In this document: piece after piece, positions 10,345 to 22,300 of the stretch
Layout: every line of letters begins with the position of its first letter
How positions within the stretch are numbered: position 1 is the first letter of the stretch
Assembly (NCBI RefSeq): GCF_014839835.1
Contig: NC_071615.1
Span: 19,043,001 to 19,107,000 of the forward strand
Origin: Dryobates pubescens
Taxonomy: Eukaryota; Chordata; Aves; Piciformes; Picidae
Direction: 5' to 3'
DNA: 64,000 nt
Translations under genes and position numbers: made by a program
The notes under the pieces: model-generated
Database searches by the model: none
What the model saw: only the letters and a program-made list of their open reading frames with translations
Told to the model about the DNA's origin: nothing

Positions 10345-13300
10345 TCAGGTGACAGCGTAGAGCTCCTCCCGGTCGTTCTGGCAGATCTGGTAGCGACAGG
10401 TGAGCTTCTGTGGCCAGGCCCAGGGCTTCTTGTGCTTGTCCCGGGGAGGAAGCAGGAAAGCAACGCTGCAAGCCACCAGCACGTGCCAGATGCTGTGGGT
10501 GTAGTAGTAGTTCTCATTGGTCTCCATGAATGCATACACTGAGATGGCAATGAAAGCCAAGGTGATCCCTGGGAGGAGGTAGAAGACCCAGCGCTTCCAC
10601 GAAGAGGGGTAGCACTGCCTGCGCTTCACGCCGTGGTGAACCTGCGGCAGGGAGAGCACAGAAAGGTTCAGCAGCCAAGCAGAAGCTTGGGCAGGGGGCA
10701 AACAGGCCTGGCCCAGAAGCATCTGCCAGCCTCACAGCAAGAGGCTGTGCCTGCTGCCCCCAAGAAATTCAGCCTCTCCCTTTCCTGGGCCCATCTCTTG
10801 TGTGCAAGAGGCCACGAGCAGCTGCAGCACCAAAGCCCAGCATGCAGAGGGCAGTGGGGATGCCAAAGCTCCAGGCCAGGGCACAGGCAACAGGACCGTC
10901 CCTGGGGCAACATTCCAGCCACAGGAGTGCACTCAGATGGAGCTGCAGCAGGTGGACCCTGCTGAGACCCTTAACCAGGGGATTTTTCAGCTACTGGAGA
11001 GATGGAAGAGGAATCCCTTGACCATCACACCCTCCCTCTGCCTGCATGCTTCAAGGAGATCAAGATCTGCCTGTGGATGGTCTGGAGTCTAGGGTCTACT
11101 CTGCCACCATGATTCCCTGGAGGGGGAGCCAAGAGCAGCTGGCCCTGCCTGGCTGCCCTTACTTACCCAGGCTGCAATCATGATGACGAGGGCAAAGAGG
11201 CAGGGACCCATCATGTTCCACACCCCTCTGCGGTCCAGCTGCAGGGACATGGCAATTAACAGGGTCCCCAGGACGAACAGGACCTGCGAACAAGACAGCA
11301 CCACTGCTGTCAGCAGCTGATGGGCTTTGCAGGGGGAAGTTCAGGCTTGAGCTTAGAAAGAAGTTCTTCCCAGAAAGAGAGACTGGCATTGGAAAGGGCT
11401 GCCCAGGGAGGCAGGGGGGGTTCAGTGCCCCTGGAGGTGTTTAAGAAGAGCCTGGATGAGGCACCCAGTGCTGTGGTCAGTTGATTGGTTAGGGTTGGGT
11501 GATCGGTTGGACTTGACGGTCTCGGTGGTCTCTTCCAACCTGGCTGATTCTGTGATGCTGTGACCGCAGCAAGCTATTGCAGAGGCAAGGAGGACCTCAC
11601 CTCCTGGTCACTCAGCCCTGCATGCATGCAGGACTCAGGAGCAGCACCTTCAGAAGAAGAAACCAGAGGACCCACAAACCTTGGTCCCTTCAGGCTCAGT
11701 CTCTCACAGAATCACCAAGGTTGGAAGAGACCTCAAAGATAACCAAGTCCAACCTGGCACCACAGACCTCATGACCAAACTATGGCTCCAAGTGCCACAT
11801 CCAATCCCCTCTTGAACACCTCCAGGCATGGGGACTCCACCACCTCCCTGGGCAGCACATCCCAGTGGTGAACAACTCTGTGAAGAACTTTCCCCTCACC
11901 TCCAGCCTAAACCTCCCCTGGCATGCAGGGTCATGACCCAAACCCCTGAGCCAGAACAAGCCCCTACTTCAAAAATCAGAGTGGCACTGGGTGCCAGACA
12001 GGCTCTGTCACCAGGCTGGGCTGTGTCATTGGAGCAGCCCCCAGAGTGCTCCATGCGCCCCGCCCCGAGGCTGGGCTGGCTCTGGGCTGGCTCTGAGCAG
12101 GCCTCAGGCTGGCTCTGGGCTGGCTCTGAGCAGGCCTCGGGCTGGCTCTGGGCTGGCTCTGAGCAGGCCTCGGGCTGGCTCTGGACTGGCTCCAGGCTGG
12201 CTCCAGGCTGGCCCCGGGCTGGCTCTGAGCAGGCCTCGGGCTGGCTCTGGACTGGCTCTGGGCTGGCCCCGGGCTGGCTCCAGGCTGGCTCTGGACTGGC
12301 CCTGGGCTGGCTCCGGGCTGGCTCTGGGCTGGCTCCGGGCCGGCTCCGGGCTGGCTCCGAGCAGGCCTCGGGCTGGCTCTGGTCTGGCCCTGAGCTGGCT
12401 CCGGGCCGGCTCTGGGCTGGCTCCGAGCAGGCCTCGGGCTGGCTCCGGACTGGCTCCAGGCTGGCCCCGGGCTGGCTCCGGGCTGGCTCTGGACTGGCTC
12501 TGGGCTGGCCCCGGACTGGCTCCAGGCTGGCCCCGGGCTGGCTCCGAGCAGGCCTCGGGCTGGCTCTGGACTGGCCCCAGGCTGGCCCCGGGCTGGCTCT
12601 GAGCAGGCCTCGGGCTGGCTCCGGGCTGGCCCCGGGCTGGCCTCACGCTGGCTCTGGACTGGCTCTGGACTGGCTCCGGGCTGGCTCCGGGCTGGCTCCA
12701 GGCTGGCTCTGAGCAGGCCTCGGGCTGGCTCTGGGCTGGCTCCGGGCTGGCCTCGGGCTGGCTCTGGGCTGGCTCTGGGCTGGCTCTGGGCTGGCCTCGG
12801 GCTGGCTCCGGACTGGCTCCAGGCTGGCCCCGGGCTGGCTCCGGGCTGGCTCTGGACTGGCCTCGGGCTGGCTCTGGACTGGCTCTGGGCTGGCTCTGGG
12901 CTGGCTCCGAGCAGGCCTTGGGCTGGCTCCAAGCAGGCCTCGGGCTGGCTCCGGGCTGGCCCCGGGCTGGCTCCAGGCTGGCTCTGAGCAGGCCTCGGGC
13001 TGGCTCCGGACTGGCCCTGGGCTGGCCCCGGGCTGGCTCCAGGCTGGCTCTGGACTGGCCCTGGGCTGGCTCCGGGCTGGCTCTGGGCTGGCTCCGGGCC
13101 GGCTCCGGGCTGGCTCCGAGCAGGCCTCGGGCTGGCTCTGGACTGGCCCTGAGCTGGCTCCGGGCCGGCTCTGGGCTGGCTCCGAGCAGGCCTCGGGCTG
13201 GCTCCGGACTGGCTCCAGGCTGGCCCCGGGCTGGCTCCGGGCTGGCTCTGGACTGGCTCTGGGCTGGCCCCGGACTGGCTCCAGGCTGGCCCCGGGCTGG

Positions 13301-16300
13301 CTCCGAGCAGGCCTCGGGCTGGCTCTGGACTGGCCCTGAGCTGGCTCCGGGCCGGCTCTGGGCTGGCTCCGAGCAGGCCTCGGGCTGGCTCCGGACTGGC
13401 TCCAGGCTGGCCCCGGGCTGGCTCCGGGCTGGCTCTGGACTGGCTCTGGGCTGGCCCCGGACTGGCTCCAGGCTGGCCCCGGGCTGGCCCCGGGCTGGCA
13501 CTCACGTATTTCAGGATCTTCTTGACTCGGGCCATGCAGAGGATGGTCACCCAGATGGACACGACGGAGCCCAGGAAGTCGCAGTACTGCAGCGTGTCGT
13601 AGTCCATGATGCACATCACCGCCACGCCTGGCTGGTCGCACGCGTGGTAGAACTGCAGCCGGGACAAAAGCCAAGGCCAGCATCAGCCCAGCAGCACCGC
13701 GGGGGCCTCTGGCAGGCAGAGGCAGGAGAGGGCTCAGCTCATGCCAGTCAGGACACCTCCCGGCCACCAAGCTGCACCCTCCTGGTAGCAGCCAAGAGCT
13801 CCTAGGACAGCACCCCTCAGGGGCACAATGCCCCCACTCTGCCTCCACACCCTGGGGCCCCAGCCCCAAATCTGGGTGGGAGAGCCCAGAGCAAATACTA
13901 CTCCTGCTGAGCTCTGAAGGGACAGGACCCAGCCAGGGAGGGGCTCGCCCAACGATCCTAGAGCGTCCCAGCAGAGCTCCAGGATGGATTTGCTCACCAA
14001 GGACTTCAGTCTGATGCAGCAGCACTCCTGAAGCTCAGGGGAGAGGGCAGGGGAGCCCACACAGGGCAATGCCTACCGTGGAGAAGAACATGGTGTAGGT
14101 GTAGACAGAGGCCTCCACCAGGTAGCAGCGATGAACGGCGACGGCAATGGCCGGCAGGAACATGAGGTTGCTCAGGGTGAGCAGCAGGGTGGCCACGTTC
14201 TGCACACCCACAGACTGGGCCTTGGTATCATCTGTGCAGCTCCAGCCACCCCAACCTGCAGAGCAGAGAGGCTCCTGTGGATCTGGCATGGCCTCCCTTA
14301 GCCTGGGATGTCTCAGAAGGAGCAATCACACCCCAGGACTGTCCCTTAGCTTCTTCTCCCTTGCTCCATCAGCCACTTGCTCTCCTGTTCTCAGCAGGGT
14401 CTCATTACTCATTGCATGCTCTGCTGTGGAACCCAGGCAGAGCCCTGTGCCTTCTCTGAGGCCATCCCCAGGCTGTTCCCACGAAGCAGGAGCCATCCTA
14501 CATACAGTGTGGGTCTCTCCAGCCCAGTTCTTTTCATTCCTACAGTAACTCAACACAGATGCAGGAGATATCATCAAGTGTTTGAGGCTCTCATGCTGTG
14601 GATGATGCTCTGAAGTGGGTGCAAGCTCCCTACAGATCCCAGGAGCCAGAGTGGAGAATGATCCACAGCAGTGAGAAAGCCATTGGGCTGCTGTCCTACC
14701 TCCTGTCACAGCAGGACGAAGGCCAGGCTGCTCTGGGCCTTGTCCAGCTGAGTTCTGAAGACCTCCAAGAGTGGAGGCCTGGATGCTGTGCAAACCCAAA
14801 CAACTCTGCTGGGGAAAATTTGTCTTCTTCGAGTCAGCTGCAAGGTTCCTTGCTGCAACCTTTGTCTGTGGCCTCTTTCCCTGTACTCCCCTAGCAAAGC
14901 CCAGCTCCAGGGTTCCAGTAACCCCTGTCTGCAGTGGGAGGTGCAATTTCATCCTCTTCCAACTCCTCCTGGGTGACCAAACCTGCTGCCTCAGCTCAGG
15001 GCACAGGGTAGAGGGAGTGAACATCTCCTGGGGGACAGAGCATGCTTTAAGCTTGACACAGGAGACAGTTCTCAGCCTCCTGTCAGGATGCCAAGGGCTG
15101 AACTGAGACAGTCAAAACAAACCTGGTCTGGTTTGGGCTTTTTGCTTGGTTTTGTGGTTGTGTGGTGTTTACTTCTTAATTTAAATCATTTTACTTCAAG
15201 ATGAGGATGCCCATGCCCTCCTTCCAGGGCCCCCAGTCAGAGGGCAGCTGGGCTATGTGCAGGCACTCCATGGTCAAAAGGCAGAGAGAAAAGTCTCATC
15301 CGTGCCATGAGTGCCCCTGGAAAGCCAGCCAGCAGCTGTGCCCTGTCTGCCAGGCAGCAGCCAGCAGCCTGCTCTCTCCAGTTTGTTTCTGGGTCACACA
15401 TATGCAGGAAGGGGCACTTTGCTGGGAGAGATTCAGCAGGAAGCTGTCCTCAGCCTCGATTCCCCAGTTTCTGTGGGGTGCTCTGTGCTTCCCAGAAGCT
15501 GGCAGTCCTGGGGGAGCTGAGGATGCTGCTCCTCACCCACACCAGCACTGCTGGGGCTGCCCTGCCTGGGCTCCAGGGCAGCAGTGCCCCACACTCTGCT
15601 GTGTCCTGCTGCTGGCGGAGCTGGCATCTCCACTACAACCCTGCTCCCAGGCTCCTCATCTCATTAAGATAATCAGCAACTGATACAGAGGTTCCTCCTC
15701 CGGGAGCACCTCCCTACAGGCTGCCTTTCACGTCAGCTCTTGGCAGGAAGCAGCACCTTGGCACAGCATGGGCAGGGGCTGCAGCCTGGCCTCATCATGC
15801 CCCATGTCAGGACCCTGCATCCCAAACCACCCTGAAAGGTGGAGGCTCCCATGCCCTCGGGCAGCCCTGCCGGCACCCTGATCTCTCTGGGGATGCTCAG
15901 AAGCACCTTTCCAAGCCCTGAGAGACTCCAAGCTGGAAGCAAAATGACCATTCAGCAGCCCTCAGCCTGATCCTCCTTTTCCCCTGGGGCCCTCTGTGCT
16001 TCCCCAAAGCCAGCATCCCTCCCTCAGGGAAGTCAGGGTGCTCCCAGAGAAGCCGCCACGGGTGCTGAGGGCTCTTTGGGTAGGCGCTGTGCTCCCCAGG
16101 CTGCTGCTGCCAGCCACAGCAGACTCCAGGCTCCCCCACCCAAAGCCCACCACCAAGAAACAAGGTCTCCCCTTGGGGAGGACAGCAAAACCTCACCAGC
16201 CTTGCAGCTGCAGCCAGCATAGAGGTAGCCATGTCTTCTCAGGAGGCTGCACTGCCCGTAGGGCCCACAGTCATTGAAGCAGGGGGTGAGGTATGCAAAG

Positions 16301-19300
16301 ACAGTCACTTTGGCTTCTGCGGCGTTACATTCACTGCAAGGAGAGCAGGGCACCCTGGCAACCACACCCTGTCTGATGGCAGCCCCAGCCTTCATGGTGG
16401 CAGCCCCAGCCTTCGTGGTGGCAGCCCCAGCCTTCATGTTAGGCTGGAGGTGAGAAGAAAGTTCTTCCCAGAGAGTTGTTGGCCACTGGGATGTGCTGCC
16501 CAGGGAGGTGGTGGAGTCCCCATCCCTGGAGGTGTTCAGGAGGGGACTGGATGTGGCACTTGGTGCCATGGTTTAGTCATGGGGTCTGTGGGACAGGTTG
16601 GACTCGATGATCTTTGAGGCCTTTTCCAACCTTGGTGATTCTATGATTCTATGTTGGGAGCCCTCCACCCCGGGAGCACAGGGAGCACTCTGCTCTGGAG
16701 GGTCAAGCCATGCTTGTGTGTGCAAGCTCCCTGCTATTTCAGGGTCTGCTCCACCCCTCCCAGGACCTAGGAGCAGAGTCAGCTCCCTCTCCACTCAGAT
16801 GGACAAACTGATGTCCAGGTGGATGTCAGCTCTCCCCAGATCCCACAGCAGGCCCTGGTACCCAGGACCAGCTTCACCAGCACTGTGTGGTGACCCCTTA
16901 TGCCCAGCATCAAGGCAAACCACAGGAATGTGGGCACAGGTACCTGCATCCCAGTGACCCTTGAAGCAGTAACCCCATTTTCATTTCCAGTTTACCACCC
17001 CAAAACCCACCCAGGGAAGGGGCAGCTCACCCAGGCAGGCTCTGCCACCCACACATGCCAGCTCAGTACTAGTTAAGCTGCTTGGGTGCTCACAGGAGAG
17101 TAAGTGGGAACTAACACCCACTTCCTTCCCCCTCTGCAGCCATGGCTTCAGCCCCACCAGGCAAGGTGAGCCCATGGCACAGCTAGTCCCACCTTTGGCT
17201 TTGCTCACACTAGCCAAGGGCAGCAGGATGTGGAAGCAGAGCGCTCTGCCCCCAGGCAGATGACACCACCAGACTCACCCCTGGCCCTTGGGGCAGAGGA
17301 GCTGCAGGGAGAGGAACCAGATGTCAGTCTGTGGGTACAGGACAATCAGCATTGCTTCTGCAGAGGAGGTTCTCACACTCAGAGGGTAGCCCTGGAAAAA
17401 AGCTTAAAGAGAAGAGGGTGCTGTGATGGGCCCAGACTAGGGGAGAAGGGCCCACAGCATTCCCAGGCTGAGACTATCTGTACAGGAATCAGATGCTCCT
17501 GTGGCTCTTTGCTCCCATCCTGAGGAGGCACCGGGGGGTGGAGAAGACTCTTGCTCCTGACACCCTTGGTTTTTCTTTTGGTACCTGCCCAGACAGCACA
17601 GGGCACCTGGGACAGCCTGTTTGCTTGGCTGGTCCTGCAGTGCAGAGCTTAGCACACCAGCAATACCTTAACCATCTCCAAGCCTCCTGACAATAAGGCT
17701 GGAGAGCCCCAGGTGGTAACCAGATCTTCTTCTGGTGGAAGCTAACTCCCAGTGCCAGAGCTGCACCCCAGCACCCTGGACATGCTCCAGCACGAAGACC
17801 TCAGGAGGGTTCATGCCAAAAAGAGCTTTCCCTGGCTCAGTTAACAGCTCATGAAGTCTAGAAGCAAAGCCCTGAGCTGGCCCAGTGGAGCTGGCAGCAG
17901 GTGCCAGCCCCTGTCCTACCTGTGGTGCAGTTCTGGGTGGCGTTGAGGGCCAGCACGGGCGAAGCGGCACTCACGCACGCGGCCACGGTGGCGTTGGCCA
18001 GGCCCAGGGACGTCTGTGCAGAGAGAGCAGTGTCCCATGTCAGAGCACCCCAGTGCCACCCCCAGCACAGCTCATCTCCCATGCTGCCTGCTGTCCATGG
18101 AGCAGCAGGTGGTAACTGGCCCTGCAGATCAAAGTCAGCCAGCAGCTCTGGGCAAACTCGTGTGCACCTCACCCTGCACTGCAAGCCTGCGACAGGCTGG
18201 CTGGAAGGCAGGAAAGCCTCCCAGCAGGGACTGCCCAGAGCTGCGGCACTCACAGGTCACCTCAGGGTGAGCACTGGCTGGCAGAAGGCAGAGGCAGCAG
18301 CACATCAGGGCTGAGCCCTGCTCCAGCCCTCAGGAAGTCTGCTAGAATCTCATGGGGCTGATGCTGGGGTGACACTGGAAGAGCCCAGCAGCTTGGGCAG
18401 GAGCATTCCCGGGTTTCCCTGCTCAGTCTCCTCTCCTGGTGGCAAGGTGCCAAGGCTGCCGTGGAGAAGATGACATTGTAGCTGCTTCCCATTTTGTCTC
18501 CTCTGCGTCACTGCCACCACATGCCAGCAAGCTGTGGCATTTGAATCGGAGCTGGTAGGTGGGACATGCTGGAAGCAGCTAAAACAGGCTCCCAGTGTTT
18601 TGTTACAACAAAAAAGAAGGAGAAATAATCCCACTGGTACCTACAAACCCTGCAGTTGGCTGAGAAACCAGCCCAGGAGCAGGCACATAGCCCCCCAGAA
18701 GGGAACCAACCCCATGGGTGAGAAACCAGCCTGGGGGCAGGCACAATGCCCCCCAGAGGGCAGCCAACACCACCCAGCCCAGGAGCAGGCACAATGCCCC
18801 CCAGAGGGCAGCCAGCACCACCCAGCCCAGGAGCAGGCACAATGCCCCCCAGAGGGCAGCCAGCACCACCCAGCCCAGGAGCAGGCACTAAGCCCCCCAG
18901 AGGGCAGCCAGCACCACCCAGCCCAGGAGCAGGCACTAAGCCCCCCAGAGGGCAGCCAGCACCACCCAGCCCAGGAGCAGGCACAATGCCCCCCAGAGGG
19001 CAGCCAGCACCACCCAGCCCAGGAGCAGGCACTAAGCCCCCCAGAGGGCAGCCAGCACCACCCAGCCCAGGAGCAGGCACAATGCCCCCCAGAGGGCAGC
19101 CAGCACCACCCAGCCCAGGAGCAGGCACTAAGCCCCCCAGAGGGCAGCCAGCACCACCCAGCCCAGGAGCAGGCACTAAGCCCCCCAGAGGGCAGCCAGC
19201 ACCACCCAGCCCAGGAGCAGGCACTAAGCCCCCCAGAGGGCAGCCAGCACCACCCAGCCCAGGAGCAGGCACTAAGCCCCCCAGAGGGCAGCCAGCACCA

Positions 19301-22300
19301 CCCAGCCCAGGAGCAGGCACTAAGCCCCGCAGAGGGCAGCCAGCACCACCCAGCCCAGGAGCAGGCACTAAGCCCCACAGAGGGCAGCCAGCACCACCCA
19401 GCCCAGGAGCAGGCACTAAGCCCCCCAGAGGGCAGCCAGCACCACCCAGCCCAGGAGCAGGCACAATGCCCCCCAGAGGGCAGCCAGCACCACCCAGCCC
19501 AGGAGCAGGCACTAAGCCCCGCAGAGGGCAGCCAGCACCACCCAGCCCAGGAGCAGGCACTAAGCCCCACAGAGGGAGCCATCCCCACTGCTCAGGCTCC
19601 GCACCTTGTTGAGCAGCAGATTGACGACGAGGGAGCCGCCGCTGTCCATGCCAGTGTTGAGGTTGAGGAGGAGGAGGGTGGGGGAGAGGGAGCTGACCGG
19701 CACGCTGGGGCCGTTCAGGAGCCTGTAGCGCACAGACACCACGTCCAGGTCCTCCCGGACCACGGGCTGGGTCTGCAGGCAGGAGCTCCTCTGCTGGGAC
19801 TCGTTGTGTGAAGCCTCACCGGCAGGCAGGGCAGAGCTGCCTGCTGCTCCCGCACCGCCCGGTCTGGCAGCAGTTTGGCTCTGGTTTAGGCTGATGAAGT
19901 TAAGGAACGAACTGGTGCTTCCCGGTCTGCAAGCTGGAAAGCAAGAAAGGAGCAGAATCAGCACAGCCAGGACCAGCACCGTGCCCGCCAGGGCCCTGCA
20001 GCTCCAGCTGCTCAGGGGACAGCACAGACCGGGGCCGTTCTGGCCGCTTCAGCCACTGCAGGACGGGCTACAGCTGCTGAAAGCACCACGAACCGCAGCT
20101 CTACATCCACAGCTTGGGACAGTGATGGAAGCCAGGCAGTGGTGCAGTGGGTAGAAGCAACCTGGAGCTGCAGGGAAGCAGAGTGGGAGCAGGAGGGAGA
20201 ACACACAGCACCGCCAGACAGCAGTGTACCCAGGGAGCACAGAGTGCCCAGGGGCAGAGCACAGCACTTGGCTGTCCCACAGCCACAGGCTGCAGAGAAG
20301 TCTCCAGCAGCTCCCCAGAGGTGAGCAGACAAGGCTGAGCAGAAGAGAGAATCCAACCCAGTGTAGGTATAGGTACAAGCCATCACAGCATGGCAGCTGG
20401 AGGTAAACTTGGGAGTCCCACTGCTGAAGCCTCCTCATCACCACCAGTGCCTCCAGTGCTCCACTCTAAGCCCTCCAGGCCATGGGTTGAGGCTCTGCTT
20501 TGAGGAGGGCATGGCAGAACACCAAGCAGAAGAAAGCTTTAAAAATGTACCTACTTGGTGAGCTTCCAAGAGTCAAACAGGGATTATGGTCATGCAATAA
20601 GAAGTTGCAAAGGTGCCTCCCACAGCCACATGGACCTGGAGACCTCCTGAGTCACACCTGAAATGGTGACATCCACTACAGCCCGAGACATTCCCCCATG
20701 TAAACCTCTCTGAGATAGTTTATGGCCAGTTGACAGCCACCATATCATTAGCCTGCTGCATTTACATAGAACTCTTCTTCCCATCAGATCATAAGCCACA
20801 CAGTGCTCTCCAAGCAGCCTTTGGAAAACATCTCTGCTTCAGAGACTTCAGGGTCCCTGGCATTTCCCAAACAGGCAGCTGCAGGGAGCATCACGCCTCG
20901 GTCAACACCGGAGCCTCACTTCTGATCCCAAAACAACAAATAGGTCTGGGCCCCCCAGGCTGTGCCCAGGCAACCAGCATGCTGGGGACTGTAGGCCATT
21001 ACAGCCAGCTGCCCAAAGGCCCAGGAGAGCCCCAGCAGAAACAAAGTTCTCTCCAGTTCTTCCCAAAGGGCTGGAGAAAGCAGAAGCCCACCTGTGAAGG
21101 AAGCCAGCATCACCACCGACACGCTGCCATTGGCAGTGCCCAGACTCTCCACCATGATCTGCAGCCACTTCTCCCAGGGGGGTGAATCCAGGGCCAGGCT
21201 GCAGGTGACGTTCCCCAGGCAGGTGACAATCCTCTGGAAGGACTGGGGCAGCGTGATGGAGCCCAGCACGACCCGCACAGCGCAGGCTTTCCGCTCGCGG
21301 GTCAGGCAGCTCCGCAGCTCCAGCCGCATCCCTGCAGCATGCTTGGGGACAAACACCCTGCAGCACGAGGGAGCACAGCTTGTAGCCTCAACACAAGCCA
21401 GCCACCACCCACCACAGTCCCTGGGGCTTTGTGGTGAGACCTAGAGTCATGCTCCAACCCCAGAACATCCCCTTGGTCAGCTGGGGTCAGCTGCCCTGGA
21501 TGTGTCCCCGTCCAGGCTCCAGCACCCCAGCCTGCTTGTTGGTGCAATGAGGCGAGGAGCAGGAATGGCCTTGACTCTGTGCAAGCTCCATGATAAGAAA
21601 AACAACCCTGTGATACTAACACAGCTTCCAGCACAAATCCAAACCACCTAGCAGGCCCTTGGCAACATGATCCAGTTGGGGATGTCCCTGCTGACTGCGG
21701 GGAGGTCGGGCTGGATGACCTTTGGAGGTCCCTGCTGGCCTAGACCATTCTAAGCTTCTATGAATAGCTACTGTGAAGAAAATTAACTCTACCCCAGCCA
21801 AATCCAGCACAGCAAGATTGCTCTGGCTGGGGTTGCAAAAACCCTTCCCAAGGGGAAACATCTTAAAGAATTAAAATTCCTGCAGCTGAACCTCTAAGAG
21901 CACTCAGGGAGGCGCTGGAGAAGGGTGCCTGTGTGTGCCCTCCCTGCACAAACCCCATCACTGCTGCAAACAGCATCACAGGATCACAGATCCCAGGATG
22001 TCAGCAGTTGGAAGGGACCTCCAGAGATCATCAAGTGCAACCCCCCTGCCAGAGCAGGACCACAGAATCCAGCACAGGTCACACAGAACACATCCAGGTG
22101 GGGCTGGAAAGGCTCCAGAGAAGGAGACTCCACAACCTCTCTGGGCAGCCTGCTCCAGGGCTCTGTGACCCTCACAGTGAAGAAGTTCCTCCTCATGTTG
22201 AGGTGGAACCTCCTGTGCTGCAGTTTCCATCTCCCCTTGTTCTAACACAGGGTGCATTGGAGCAGAGCCTGTCCCCTCCCTTTTGACCCCCAGCCCTCAG

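Noticed and set aside
11828-14025. Long open frames (up to several hundred codons, both strands) rich in Pro/Ser/Ala/Gln or Gly/Leu/Ala/Trp
   Set aside because: They are translations of the 11-bp minisatellite, whose units contain no stop codon; opposite strands and several frames are open alike. Only the part overlapping PGAP6 exon 11 is coding.
14700-14790. Possible very old CR1 fragment on the minus strand
   Set aside because: Only a short 'LEVFR..LD.A' style match; too weak to list as a feature.
18745-19575. CRISPR-like regular direct repeats
   Set aside because: Head-to-tail identical units without unique spacers, in an animal genome; it is a minisatellite.
18508-19811. Long repeat-protein frames (for example [15 protein letters not shown] units)
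   Set aside because: They follow from the 48-bp minisatellite, a multiple of three. Both strands are equally open and the array lies in a PGAP6 intron.
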